From contig JAQICV010000075.1 in NCBI GenBank assembly GCA_027858315.1, positions 1 through 59,893 of the forward strand: a DNA stretch of 59,893 nt, given 5' to 3'. The notes beneath the pieces are model-generated. The model searched no databases. It worked only from the letters and a program-made list of their open reading frames with translations, and was not told the DNA's origin. Numbering within the stretch: the first letter of the stretch is position 1; each line of letters begins with the position of its first letter. Shown here piece by piece: positions 8,501 to 16,897 of the stretch. A program made the position numbers and the translations under genes. The stretch comes from Candidatus Woesearchaeota archaeon. Its GTDB lineage: Archaea; Nanobdellota; Nanobdellia; Woesearchaeales; UBA583.

Positions 8501-10757
8501 AAGCACCAAATCCTTCTGCACCAGGAAATGCTAATTGTTTTCCTTCATTATCATTATTCAAAGAAAATAAATTAATTTTATCAACAAATAAGATTTGATT
8601 ATTATCATAATTAACATTAACATTAACTAAATCATACTCTCCAAAATTTGAATCATTAAATACAAAAAAACTTTGTTTTGTTTCCTTAGCTTTAATAACA
8701 ATCTCATCCATTAAATACCATGTACCTACAACTCCAGTATCACTCCTATCAGGATCATTAAAACTAACCCTAGGAGTAAAAGTAATTGAAGAATCACCAT
8801 CATTATACCAAGTAACCATAATTTTCTCTCCACTAGAAAATTTTCTCAAAACCCCTTTAACACCTTGATAATCATAAGCCTTATTAGAACCAATAGTAAT
8901 ACCCATACCTTTACCCTCAACATAATTATTATAAGTACCTTTAATTACAGTATTCCAATTCTCAAGTCCAAAATAATTTGTAGTATTAAAATCAACCAAA
9001 ACTATAGAACAACTCCCATGTAAAAAACAATCACTATCTTGACAATCAACTAAACCATCATTATCATTATCTTGTGAGTCAGTACAAATTTCAGGATTAT
9101 AAATATTCAAAACAAAATCTTTTTCAACTTGTTGATTATAAGAACTGCTTTCACTAACTCTCACTCTAAAATTAAATGATCCCAAACTCAAAGGAATTCC
9201 AGAAATTACTCCATCAGACGATAAACTAAGTCCTGTAGGTAAGCTACCTGAAATTACTTGAAGATTATACGGTCCAACACCACCCCCAACTTCCAATTTT
9301 TGATTTAAAAACTCTCCAATATGTCCATCAATTAATTCTTCACTTTTAAAATTCATCTCATAAAAAACTGGATAGATTGTATAATCAATAGTCTTCACCA
9401 AATCAATTCTTCTAACTTGGCCTAAACCTAAAACTGGGACTGTCTCTAAATCATATGTATCTCTATCAGGCAAATTAGACCTATCGGAAATATCTTTAAC
9501 TGCAAAATAAATAGTCTCTCCTTCAACTAATTGTTGTTTATCACTCTCACTAATATTAATCGCAGCCCACAAAGTACTATATCCTGGATTAGGTTTATAT
9601 ATTTCTCCAATAGCATTATTTTTATTTCTATCAAAATTAATAACATTAGGTAATTTAGCACTATTATAATTTAAATTAGTGATTGGATTAAATGAATACC
9701 TAACTTCATATTTAGAATTACAATCACCACATCTATATTTATCTAAAAAAGAAATATCAAACAATTTTTTGCTAGGATTATATCCAACACCAATTCCTGC
9801 AATAGTTTCATCATTTTCAGGCTGTCCAACTTTATAAGCTTCAAATTCATCAAATATAATCTCTAGAGGAGAAGGATTATTTTTAACAATACCTGCCCTT
9901 AAAGCAAATCCATGAGTATTATCAAAAAATCTAGTCGCATTTCCTGGATAATCACTGCCACCAACCCTATAATAACTATAAGGATTATAATCTCCTCCAT
10001 TATTATGAGTAGGATGCGCATCAAAAACTAAATGAATCCATCCACCCATATTAATATTACCTAATTCATTATAATAATGATCCCCATTAGAATTATTAAC
10101 AAAAGGATACCATGCAAAAAAATTAGGAGTACTACGATAATTATCACTATATTTTTGATTTTCAAAAGTACGCAAACTCTCTTTTGGGGGCAAAACCCAA
10201 ACACTTAACCTATCATTACCTTGCAACTCTTCAAAACCAACATATTGTCCTCCTGATTTAAAATAAAAAGTCAAATCTCCAGGTAATGACAATCTATCAG
10301 AATAAGGATCAACACCTTGTAAAACAAAATCATCAAATTGCTCTTTAGATTTAACTTCAAGTCCTGAATAAGCAACTTGTCCATTATCATCATAAGCACC
10401 ACCAGTAAAAACAAATTTAAGTGCATTCCCTTTGATAGAAATATTAGTAGAATCAATATAACCATAACGCATCCAACCCATATGATCACTATTATATCCA
10501 TTATAATACAGATACAAAGATCTAACATTTCCATCTAAATCAGGAAAAGAACACATCTTACTCCTCGAAGTAGGATCCCAAACATCACAACTAGAATCAC
10601 CATAAGGAGAATACCACCAATTATCAAAACCTTGAGTTACATCATTATCAATAAAATCAAAACTACAAAATGTCGTAGAATAAGTATTTGAAATTAAAAA
10701 AAAAAACAATATTAAATTAAAAATAAATAGTTTCTTCTTATTAAACATAAAAAACAT
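5574..10757 (-). CDS. giant anchored surface protein with pectate-lyase-like domain
   Basis: A 1727-residue multidomain protein. A signal peptide (about 1-28) is followed by a concanavalin-like region to about 310, a putative-Ig (He_PIG-like) domain around 480-560 (SGSLPTGLSLSSDGVISG), and a Ca-binding acidic loop (DNDNDGLVDC). The pectate-lyase/parallel beta-helix domain starts near 742 with AFPGAEGFGAYSLGGRGG and includes VDHCSFSWGVDE and HNNDRSPQI, as in polysaccharide lyase family 1. Next come an EF-hand-like DIDNDGMSDSWEAS (about 1152), a Cys-rich stretch, an F5/8-type-C-like domain (about 1295-1422), a Ser-rich linker (1432-1456) and one membrane helix near 1632-1650 with a charged cytoplasmic tail of about 75 residues. 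Likely role: binding or cutting acidic polysaccharide at the cell surface. The catalytic residues were not verified. Confidence 0.8.
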   Translation of the reverse strand: MFFMFNKKKLFIFNLILFFFLISNTYSTTFCSFDFIDNDVTQGFDNWWYSPYGDSSCDVWDPTSRSKMCSFPDLDGNVRSLYLYYNGYNSDHMGWMRYGYIDSTNISIKGNALKFVFTGGAYDDNGQVAYSGLEVKSKEQFDDFVLQGVDPYSDRLSLPGDLTFYFKSGGQYVGFEELQGNDRLSVWVLPPKESLRTFENQKYSDNYRSTPNFFAWYPFVNNSNGDHYYNELGNINMGGWIHLVFDAHPTHNNGGDYNPYSYYRVGGSDYPGNATRFFDNTHGFALRAGIVKNNPSPLEIIFDEFEAYKVGQPENDETIAGIGVGYNPSKKLFDISFLDKYRCGDCNSKYEVRYSFNPITNLNYNSAKLPNVINFDRNKNNAIGEIYKPNPGYSTLWAAINISESDKQQLVEGETIYFAVKDISDRSNLPDRDTYDLETVPVLGLGQVRRIDLVKTIDYTIYPVFYEMNFKSEELIDGHIGEFLNQKLEVGGGVGPYNLQVISGSLPTGLSLSSDGVISGIPLSLGSFNFRVRVSESSSYNQQVEKDFVLNIYNPEICTDSQDNDNDGLVDCQDSDCFLHGSCSIVLVDFNTTNYFGLENWNTVIKGTYNNYVEGKGMGITIGSNKAYDYQGVKGVLRKFSSGEKIMVTWYNDGDSSITFTPRVSFNDPDRSDTGVVGTWYLMDEIVIKAKETKQSFFVFNDSNFGEYDLVNVNVNYDNNQILFVDKINLFSLNNDNEGKQLAFPGAEGFGAYSLGGRGGDVIKVTTLADSGPGSLREAVEAPRRHWANGVSYSYESEEVYQTRMESYGPKIVVFEVSGIIDLNSTLMITYPYLTIAGQTSPGGILVSGYQTTMNTHDVIMQHMRFRGGSHKILEGADPEQLDSFDILGSYWATNEAYNIIVDHCSFSWGVDETFTISGGVLNTTVQWSIVSEGLSHAGHPKGEHSKGLLVSGKYVNPSSVSLHHNYIAHNNDRSPQISSPEDVDTIVDVRNIISYNWKGGLSPYSTGSAKVNWVNNYAKQGYNSNSYSYEVAYENPLSPPLSELIYVDDNIGSTRFDQDSDSWNVGVGWTNEILDSSYRKFVPWSVPSVTTTPIDYTYALEILEDVGATKPFRDSVDTRVVADFDAGTGVIIDNVVFPDDYPIFENLPVPVDIDNDGMSDSWEASQGFNVGVDDSALDGDGDGYTNIEEYLHYLSGGVIVTQTPSCSEGLITSDCLCGGISHSDGYCCSGVWQNNVCSQVCISNDNKQCVGDDVYWFDSCSVQENLFESCSIGMCLNGICQIDNSIGLINISDKIIDSSNNFDLNHPIEKLWDGCLDGGTGCTAGAAVSSFWIEFDLGEDYNLSVTKLFGDDVGVWISDNWSLSYKSNLSDLWINAFSNENVFFSDWDVQYLDIITRYVRIEVYGDAVAPATQAREFELYGLVFVEDSIEEGSDTSSSSSSSSSSSSGSSSSSSSGGSSISSNPFNIVGSDDVEDDICRESYECSEWNSCSNSLQFRTCHDLNSCLIDIEESRSCLVTNDDYENDLLNLKVINISPTIYQKRYEGRFTGTEKYISFENDVEDYILLINSETGTEYFSRVVDEIDGKKVYSVEKIDTALYDEGILQEQGLVDPPFTEEFMSYLDDHYKVVKRVSNVVYGLLLVSCIFVAHFIVKRTHRKKAYRAVLNDDKDLANYKDYFNKYHLQIDELKDYINSNINKDEVELRTELYKLGWNKDIVNEVFRSLKK

Positions 10758-10812
10758 CTATGTTAGAAGTTAATAAATATTAGTACAAAATTAAAGTAGT
10801 TAAAAATAAAAA

Positions 10813-12015
10813 TTAATCTCCTCTTAAATTATCTGCAGGATTAACACGAGAAGCACGAATCGCAGGATAAGTTCCAAAAAGCATTGCAAAACTAGCAGTC
10901 ACTAAAATAGTTGTAAAAAAGAATCCAAATCCAAAATAAATTGCAACATTATAATTCAAATAAGTTGTAATAATATAAGATAATATCTCTGCAAGAATAT
11001 AAGCACACATAAAACCAACAAATGCACCAATCAAACCTAAAATTGAACTCTCAATTAAAAACAAAGTCCTAATATCCGAATTCGTAGCACCTATCGCTTT
11101 CATAACTGAAATTTCGTTAATTCTCTCCAAAACATTAGAATACATCGTATTCAATACATTAATTCCACCTACTAAAAGAGCTACAGAGGATATAAAAGAA
11201 ATAATCCCGGTAAGAAGACCTAAGATTTGATTAAATTGTTCTAGAACTTGAGTAGGTGAAGTAACATTAATTCTTTTTTCTTTACCATTAGGATTAAGTT
11301 TCCTCTCAATAGCTTTTTGATTAGCCTCCAAATCAGCACCATCTACAAAAGCAATTCTAATAGAAGAATAAGTTTCTTGCTCAAAAGTAGCCTTTGCATC
11401 ATCAAAAGACATCATCATAGAACTATCAATAAACAAATCTCCTCTCTCTTTAATTATACCGATAACTCTAAAACTTTTATCTCCTAGTTTAATTGAACTA
11501 CCAACTTTTACTTCACTATCTTTTCCAAATCCCTCTCTTGCAGTTTTTGCTCCTAGAACTAAAACTCCTTTATCTCCTGAACGAAGACCCCTTCCATATT
11601 CAATCTCAATATTTAAATCAGTCGAAATATCCTCTATAAACTCATCAGGATATGAAATACTTGTAATTACTGCCTTATTTCTACCATATTCATAAAGTTG
11701 CTGTCCTGCAATTCCTGGTGCAACATATTTATAATCTGAAATTACTTGCTTAATTTTTGCAATATCAGTATCAGTAAGACCTACACCTGAAGGAGGACCA
11801 TTAACTTGATTATTTGCAGAAACTACTCCCAAAACATTAACTCCAACAGAAGTAAATTGTTCAGTTATCGCATTTTCCAAACCTTGAGAAACAAAAATAA
11901 AAAATACAAAAGTAAAAATACCAATAACAATACCTGAAATAGTAAGAGCTACTCTTCCCTTCTTCTCAAACATATTCTTCAAAACCAACCTGAATAACTC
12001 AATCATACTTGCCAT
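10813..12015 (-). CDS. ABC transporter permease, MacB/FtsX-like (second copy)
   Basis: A 400-residue permease: one N-terminal membrane helix (about 20-42), a large extracytoplasmic MacB-core domain (about 45-260), then three helices with the FtsX-like pattern LLVGGINVLNTMYSNVLERINEISVMKAIGA. It works with the ATPase encoded 2.6 kb upstream in the same operon. Its start is preceded by a short repeat element (12016-12083) carrying a duplicated start region and a GAGG ribosome binding site. Such pairs move lipoproteins, antibiotics or peptides or transmit force; the substrate here is unknown. Confidence 0.88.
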   Translation of the reverse strand: MASMIELFRLVLKNMFEKKGRVALTISGIVIGIFTFVFFIFVSQGLENAITEQFTSVGVNVLGVVSANNQVNGPPSGVGLTDTDIAKIKQVISDYKYVAPGIAGQQLYEYGRNKAVITSISYPDEFIEDISTDLNIEIEYGRGLRSGDKGVLVLGAKTAREGFGKDSEVKVGSSIKLGDKSFRVIGIIKERGDLFIDSSMMMSFDDAKATFEQETYSSIRIAFVDGADLEANQKAIERKLNPNGKEKRINVTSPTQVLEQFNQILGLLTGIISFISSVALLVGGINVLNTMYSNVLERINEISVMKAIGATNSDIRTLFLIESSILGLIGAFVGFMCAYILAEILSYIITTYLNYNVAIYFGFGFFFTTILVTASFAMLFGTYPAIRASRVNPADNLRGD

Positions 12016-12083
12016 TTTAAGAATTTGTCCTCACAAATTTTAAAATGATACAGGGGAAATTTATAATTTTTGACTGTACCATT
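12016..12083 (-). repeat. short intercistronic element D with duplicated start region
   Basis: Fills the gap between the two permease genes. Read on the minus strand, CCATTTTA (as + strand) occurs at the real start (12012-12019) and again at 12079-12086, overlapping the stop of the upstream gene. Between them lie TACAGTCAAAAAT and a GAGG ribosome binding site. Arms 12042-12053 and 12074-12085 pair with one mismatch, hiding the copied ATG in a stem. Closely similar to the elements at 31354 and 35097. Confidence 0.7.
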
Positions 12084-13268
12084 TTATTTTCTAAAAGTCT
12101 CCACAATTTGTAATCTTGACGCCCTATAAGCTGGATAAAAGCCAGCTAAAGCTCCTACAATAAAACCAAACAAGATAAGTGATATAACTGAAATAGGTGT
12201 AACTGTAATTTTTAAAAAACTATATCCTGCGGAATTTGCCCAAAATTGGAATCCAAATGAAATCAACGCACCAAAAATAACTCCAATAACTGCTCCAATA
12301 AAACCAAAAAAACCAGCTTGAAATGTAAACATAAAAAATATCTGCTCATTAGTAGCTCCAACTGCTTTCATAATTCCAATATCTTTAGTTTTCTCAGTAA
12401 CTATTACAAACATTGTATTAATAATTCCAAAACCTCCTACAATAAGAGATACAAAAGCAATACCTCCAAGAGTATATTGAACTATCTGTAAAATATCTTG
12501 AACTTGAGTAAGTAATTGCTCAAGAGTTCTAACATCAATAGTATCTTTACCCAATCTATTTTCAAGTAAAATTTTAACATTCTCTTTTGCAAGATTGATA
12601 TCTGAATTCTCATTAACAATAACATTAATGAAACCTATTTTATCTTTATCATCAAATAAATCTCTCAATGTATCAATTGGAAAATATATACTTGAATCAT
12701 CTTGAGGATTTCCTAAACTCTCTAATATTCCTACAACCTTAAATTTTGTATCTTTAATATAAACATTAGAACCAACTCTAATCTCTTTATCAAATAAATT
12801 TGCAGCAGCCTCAGGACCAATAACAACAACATATTTTTCATTAGATTTAGGGAGTCTCCCCATTTCAACTTCAACATTTAATGTGTCAAAAAAATTCTGA
12901 GACAAATCAGTACTTCCCATCAAATTAATATTACGAAAATCATTCCCAAATTTAATTTGAGAATTTCTCATATAATATCCAAAAACATCTTTAACATAAG
13001 GTCTATTTCTAATTAAATCAACTTCATTATCACTCAAACCTTTTGTAAAAGTCCCAGAAGTAAATCCTGAAACAGTAGTTGAAACAAAAAGTTGATTAGT
13101 ACCCAATTGCTCAAATTGGGCTTGAATCGAATTCTCAAAACCTGCACTAATTAAAATAATAGCAAAAATAGCAAGTATTCCTAGACTAATAGCTATAAAT
13201 GTCAAAAATGAGGAAAACTTTCTCCTCATTATATCCTTAAACACCAGCTTAGTTAATCCTAAATACAT
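12084..13268 (-). CDS. ABC transporter permease, MacB/FtsX-like (first copy)
   Basis: A 394-residue protein with the same architecture as its neighbour: N-terminal helix, MacB-core domain with LGTNQLFVSTTV and the segment ESLGNPQDDSSIYFPIDTL, and three C-terminal helices containing VGGFGIINTMFVIVTEKTKDIGIMKA. The two permeases are paralogues and probably form a heterodimer. It follows the COG1361 protein gene after 43 bases. Confidence 0.9.
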   Translation of the reverse strand: MYLGLTKLVFKDIMRRKFSSFLTFIAISLGILAIFAIILISAGFENSIQAQFEQLGTNQLFVSTTVSGFTSGTFTKGLSDNEVDLIRNRPYVKDVFGYYMRNSQIKFGNDFRNINLMGSTDLSQNFFDTLNVEVEMGRLPKSNEKYVVVIGPEAAANLFDKEIRVGSNVYIKDTKFKVVGILESLGNPQDDSSIYFPIDTLRDLFDDKDKIGFINVIVNENSDINLAKENVKILLENRLGKDTIDVRTLEQLLTQVQDILQIVQYTLGGIAFVSLIVGGFGIINTMFVIVTEKTKDIGIMKAVGATNEQIFFMFTFQAGFFGFIGAVIGVIFGALISFGFQFWANSAGYSFLKITVTPISVISLILFGFIVGALAGFYPAYRASRLQIVETFRK

Positions 13269-13311
13269 CTTTTTCGCCTCTAATAATTTTTACTACACTT
13301 ATACAAAAAGA

Positions 13312-14571
13312 TTAATCTTTTCTTGAAGATTTACCTTTCTTAAAACCTTTCTTTCTTCCTAAAACATATGCCCCTGCAATAATTAATACAAGCACAATAA
13401 ATCCAAATACACTACCTAAAGCAGAACTTGAACTAGCAGCAGCTAAACCAAATTCTTTTAATTGTGTATTTGTGAAAACTTTAACAGGAATTTCAATAAC
13501 ATCTTCGTTTACAGTATTATAACTATCAAGATATTTAACTTTCAATACAACATTAAAATCTTCATTAGATTTAACATAAAGATTTGCTTGAACAGTTTGA
13601 AAATCATCTGGATTCAAATCACCAACATATTGAAATTGACCTTCAATCACTTCATAATTATCTGAACTCATAATTTCAATTTGTGTTCCTTTAATACTAC
13701 TAGTTCCAGGATTAGAAACTGCAAGAGTTACTTTATTAGCTCCAGTAGTAAAACTATCTTGAGAATCAAGTTTTACAGATAAAAGCGGCGCAGAATATAC
13801 TTGAACACTAGCTAAACCATTAGAAGTAAAAGAATTACCTAGAGCATCATCATACTCAATAATCACTGGAATATTATAAGACTTTGAACTAGCAGTAGGA
13901 TCAGTAACAAGATTATATTCAACAGTTTTAGTTTTACCTGGGCTTAAAAGACCAATTATTTTTTGATTACTACCACTAATAGTACTAAAAACACTATCTT
14001 GAACATTACTTAAATCTAAACTTACAATTACATTTTTCAAATCAATAGTATTATCATTAACCAAATCTATAGTAAGTTTAGTGCTCTTTCCAGGTTCAAC
14101 AGTCTCAGCCTTAAAATCTCCAACTCTAATCGAAGGATTAGCATCTTGAACTAAAATATCAAAATCATAAGTATAAATTTGAGACCCATCTCTAACTTCA
14201 AATTCAATAGTATTAAGTCCTAAAGGCGTTTTTTCATCAACTAAAAGCTTAAATTTAGCAATAACAAAACCTGAAGAGGAATCTAAATTACTAAGTGCAG
14301 GTATAGCACCAAGATTTTGATTTATATCGCTACCTTGAGCGATTTGAAAATTATCATTCTCAATTAATCTAATACCGACATCAGGTAAACTACTAGTTCC
14401 GGAATTTGAAACTTTAACATTTACATACACAAAATTACCAGGAGTTACTGGGTCAGGATTTTGTGATGAAAGCACAACATTAAGACCTCCTGCAGCATAT
14501 ACAGAAGTCATACCAAGCATAAACAAAAAAGTCAATGCTATTATTCTAAACAAATTATTATTTCGTGTCAT
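13312..14571 (-). CDS. COG1361-type secreted protein with C-terminal membrane anchor
   Basis: A 419-residue exported protein. A signal peptide covers about 1-26 (ending SVYA). Three to four Ig-like/CARDB-like domains follow, each with the pattern NPDPVTPGNFVYVNVKVSNSG or KVTLAVSNPGTSSIKG. A single membrane helix lies near 393-410, followed by a very basic tail (RKKGFKKGKSSRKD). This is the S-layer-associated COG1361 layout found beside MacB-like transporters in archaea. Being encoded between ATPase and permeases, it probably acts as the extracytoplasmic partner, in the place of a MacA-type adaptor (inference). Confidence 0.8.
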   Translation of the reverse strand: MTRNNNLFRIIALTFLFMLGMTSVYAAGGLNVVLSSQNPDPVTPGNFVYVNVKVSNSGTSSLPDVGIRLIENDNFQIAQGSDINQNLGAIPALSNLDSSSGFVIAKFKLLVDEKTPLGLNTIEFEVRDGSQIYTYDFDILVQDANPSIRVGDFKAETVEPGKSTKLTIDLVNDNTIDLKNVIVSLDLSNVQDSVFSTISGSNQKIIGLLSPGKTKTVEYNLVTDPTASSKSYNIPVIIEYDDALGNSFTSNGLASVQVYSAPLLSVKLDSQDSFTTGANKVTLAVSNPGTSSIKGTQIEIMSSDNYEVIEGQFQYVGDLNPDDFQTVQANLYVKSNEDFNVVLKVKYLDSYNTVNEDVIEIPVKVFTNTQLKEFGLAAASSSSALGSVFGFIVLVLIIAGAYVLGRKKGFKKGKSSRKD

Positions 14572-14596
14572 TTTCTATTTTTATATTATTTTAATA

Positions 14597-15310
14597 TTAT
14601 AACGGTTTTGTATTTATTTCCTCTTTAATTACCTTACCATCAACTAATGTAATTAATTTTTGAGCATACTTTGACAACTTATCATCATGTGTTACCAAGA
14701 TAATAGTTTTTCCTTCACTATGAAGTTTTTTTAAATACTCCATAACAATTACCCCAGTTTTTGAATCTAAGTTTCCTGTAGGTTCATCCGCTAAAATAAT
14801 TTCAGGTTCATTAGCAAGTGCTCTTGCAATAGCCACTCTTTGTTGTTGACCACCTGAAAGCTCTGTTGGTTTATTGATTAATCTCTCACCCATATCAAGC
14901 TTTGTTAAAAGTTCTGCTGCTCTATCTTTTCTATCAATTGGTGAAATCCCTTGAAAAATCATAGGTAGTTCTACATTCTCTTGAGCACTAAGAGTTTTAA
15001 TTAAATTAAACTTTTGAAAGATATAACCAATTTTCTTACCTCTAAGAATTGCAAGTTCACTCTCAGATAACTCAGTAATAGGTTCTCCTTCAATAAAAAT
15101 CTCTCCTTTCGAAGGAATATCCAAAACACCAATTTGATTAACTGCAGTCGTCTTTCCAGAACCAGATTTACCTACAATTGCAACAAACTCACCCTTATTA
15201 ACACTAAAAGACAAACCTTTAAGAGCATGAACAACATTATCTCCCAAATAATAAGTTCTCCAAACATCCTTTAATTCTATTACTGGTCCACTAGATTTTT
15301 TTTTAACCAT
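14597..15310 (-). CDS. ABC transporter ATP-binding protein, MacB/LolD family
   Basis: A 237-residue nucleotide-binding subunit: Walker A GKSGSGKTT near residue 42, Q-loop in FQKFNLIKTL, signature LSGGQQQRVAIARAL, Walker B IILADEPTGNLDSKTG and the switch His in VTHDD. The DEPTGNLDS form is typical of the LolD/MacB/FtsE group. It energises the two permeases downstream. Its start codon follows the MarR regulator stop by 2 bases, so regulator and transporter are made together. Confidence 0.93.
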   Translation of the reverse strand: MVKKKSSGPVIELKDVWRTYYLGDNVVHALKGLSFSVNKGEFVAIVGKSGSGKTTAVNQIGVLDIPSKGEIFIEGEPITELSESELAILRGKKIGYIFQKFNLIKTLSAQENVELPMIFQGISPIDRKDRAAELLTKLDMGERLINKPTELSGGQQQRVAIARALANEPEIILADEPTGNLDSKTGVIVMEYLKKLHSEGKTIILVTHDDKLSKYAQKLITLVDGKVIKEEINTKPL

Positions 15311-15312
15311 TT

Positions 15313-15858
15313 TTAATTCTCAATTTCTAAAAGTTTCTTATATTCATCTCTTAACTTAGTCAAAATTTTCTTTAACTCTAAACATTCTTTATTTGAAAGC
15401 ATTTCCTCTAAAGGTAATTTCTCTGATTCTTTCATAAGTTTCTCAAAAATAATTCTACCATTCTTAGTAATCATAACTTTATTTTCTCTTTTATTTTCAG
15501 GATTACCTTCTCTTAATATCAATCCTTTTTTTTCCATCCTATCAAGAAGTGAAGATACATTAGCCTTAGACGTATAAACAAAAGTAGAAAGTTTAGTTTG
15601 AGTAAGATAATTTTCCCCTGAAAAAAAAAGAGCACCTAAAACATCTTTTTGAGCAATACTTAAATCATACTTTTTAAAATGTTTCTCAGCAAGTTCTTTC
15701 ATCAAATCAGAAGTTCTAATAACAAGATTCATAGCTTTAGCAAAATCAGGGATATTTTCATCCTCATTAATCCCTCTATCTATAGTATCTTCTACATTTT
15801 TAAAATCTTCTTTCCATATCCTAGACTTTCCCAAATCTTTAAAATGTTTTCTTTTCAT
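15313..15858 (-). CDS. MarR family transcriptional regulator
   Basis: A 181-residue winged-helix regulator. The N-terminal 60 residues are charged. The DNA-binding part has a helix-turn-helix around LTQTKLSTFVYTSKANVSSLLDRMEKKGLI, followed by the wing REGNPENKRENKVMITKNG, which is the classic MarR DPxDxR-type wing in altered form. It is the first gene of the transporter operon and an inverted repeat lies 19 bases before its start, so it probably represses its own operon until a ligand binds. Confidence 0.88.
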   Translation of the reverse strand: MKRKHFKDLGKSRIWKEDFKNVEDTIDRGINEDENIPDFAKAMNLVIRTSDLMKELAEKHFKKYDLSIAQKDVLGALFFSGENYLTQTKLSTFVYTSKANVSSLLDRMEKKGLILREGNPENKRENKVMITKNGRIIFEKLMKESEKLPLEEMLSNKECLELKKILTKLRDEYKKLLEIEN

Positions 15859-15876
15859 AGTTTAATTGTAAAGGTA

Positions 15877-15895
15877 TTAACTATTAATATGTTAA
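15877..15895 (-). promoter_or_regulatory. putative MarR operator
   Basis: TTAAC-9 bases-GTTAA inverted repeat with an ATTAAT centre, lying between a TATA-like TTTATAAGG (about 15898-15908, minus strand) and the MarR start at 15858. The position over the predicted transcription start suits a repressor site. Binding by the MarR protein is inference. Confidence 0.45.
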
Positions 15896-16001
15896 CTATC
15901 CTTATAAAACTTGAGTATAACTAAAAAGGAATAGCAAAAATAAAATGAAAAAAAATACAAAAATTAGTGAATATAAAGCTAAATAAAAGAATATAAAAAA
16001 A

Positions 16002-16715
16002 TTAATTGTACTTTTTAAGTTCAGAACTATCAAGTCTAGTAACTTTCTCATTTAAATCAACAAAAACAACATCAAATCTCTCTAAATCAAACTCTTCATC
16101 TAAAGCCACTTTAAATAATTTTAAACCAAGTTTTAAAGCATCAGTATTAGACATATTTGCCTTATACTCTTCTTCTAAACCTTCATTAATTTTATCACCC
16201 AAAGTACCAACAGCTCTTGCTAAGAATCTCATATAAATTCCTGAAGGAGTCGTTACATACATTTTAGACTCACCATCTTCAATTCCACCAATAAGCAAAC
16301 TTACTCCAAATGGCCTTAACCCCCCCGTTTGAGAATAATATTGTTGAATATTTGCAACATCCTTTACTAAAGACAAAATATCAATAGGGTTTTGGAATTT
16401 AACCTTATGCTCTTGAGCAATATTTTGAGCTTGCTCAATAAGTCTTCTACCATCACTCATAACACCAGCTCCAGAAACCAAAATATGATTATCTACATCA
16501 AAAATTTTTCTAAAACTATTCTTCACTAAAAGCTTAGATTTAATCTTTCTATCACCAATAAAAACTAAACCTTCTTTAGTTGTAATTGCTAAAACAGAAG
16601 TTCCAAGTTTTACTGCCTTTTCAGCATACTCTACTTGTAATAACAAACCATCAGGAGAAAACATTCCAACTGATCTATCATAACCCATTTCTTGATGTTG
16701 TTTAATACTATTCAT
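16002..16715 (-). CDS. psmA: 20S proteasome alpha subunit
   Basis: A 237-residue subunit of the outer rings. It starts with the alpha-type N-terminal gate segment YDRSVGMFSPDGLLLQVEYAEKAV, then KLGTSVLAITTKEGLVFIGDRK, without a catalytic N-terminal Thr. The conserved RPFGVSLLIGG is present. Length is normal. A TATA-like TTTAAA-rich box about 25 bases before the ATG points to leaderless transcription. The partner psmB is at 2300-2932. Confidence 0.95.
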   Translation of the reverse strand: MNSIKQHQEMGYDRSVGMFSPDGLLLQVEYAEKAVKLGTSVLAITTKEGLVFIGDRKIKSKLLVKNSFRKIFDVDNHILVSGAGVMSDGRRLIEQAQNIAQEHKVKFQNPIDILSLVKDVANIQQYYSQTGGLRPFGVSLLIGGIEDGESKMYVTTPSGIYMRFLARAVGTLGDKINEGLEEEYKANMSNTDALKLGLKLFKVALDEEFDLERFDVVFVDLNEKVTRLDSSELKKYN

Positions 16716-16897
16716 ACTATTTTAAATAACTCATAGTTTTTAAATATTATGTTCCTAAAATAACATAAATTATTTGCAGAATAAAATATTTCAAGAATTA
16801 TAATTAAACTCTCAATAAGAAAGAAAGAAACCTTTAAAAACAAAAAACCATTATAAATATAATATAAATGACAAACAACAAGGTGAACTCCAATTAA
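16716..16897. promoter_or_regulatory. divergent promoter, psmA / CNNM gene, with mini-ORF
   Basis: A TATA-like box for psmA lies near 16736-16746. On the plus strand a TTATAAATATAA box (about 16852) precedes ATG at 16868, which opens a 9-codon reading frame (MTNNKVNSN) ending at 16897, directly before the CNNM start at 16898. The mini-ORF contains AAGGTGA, which is also the ribosome binding site of the CNNM gene. A leaderless leader peptide coupled to the main gene is possible. Confidence 0.4.
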
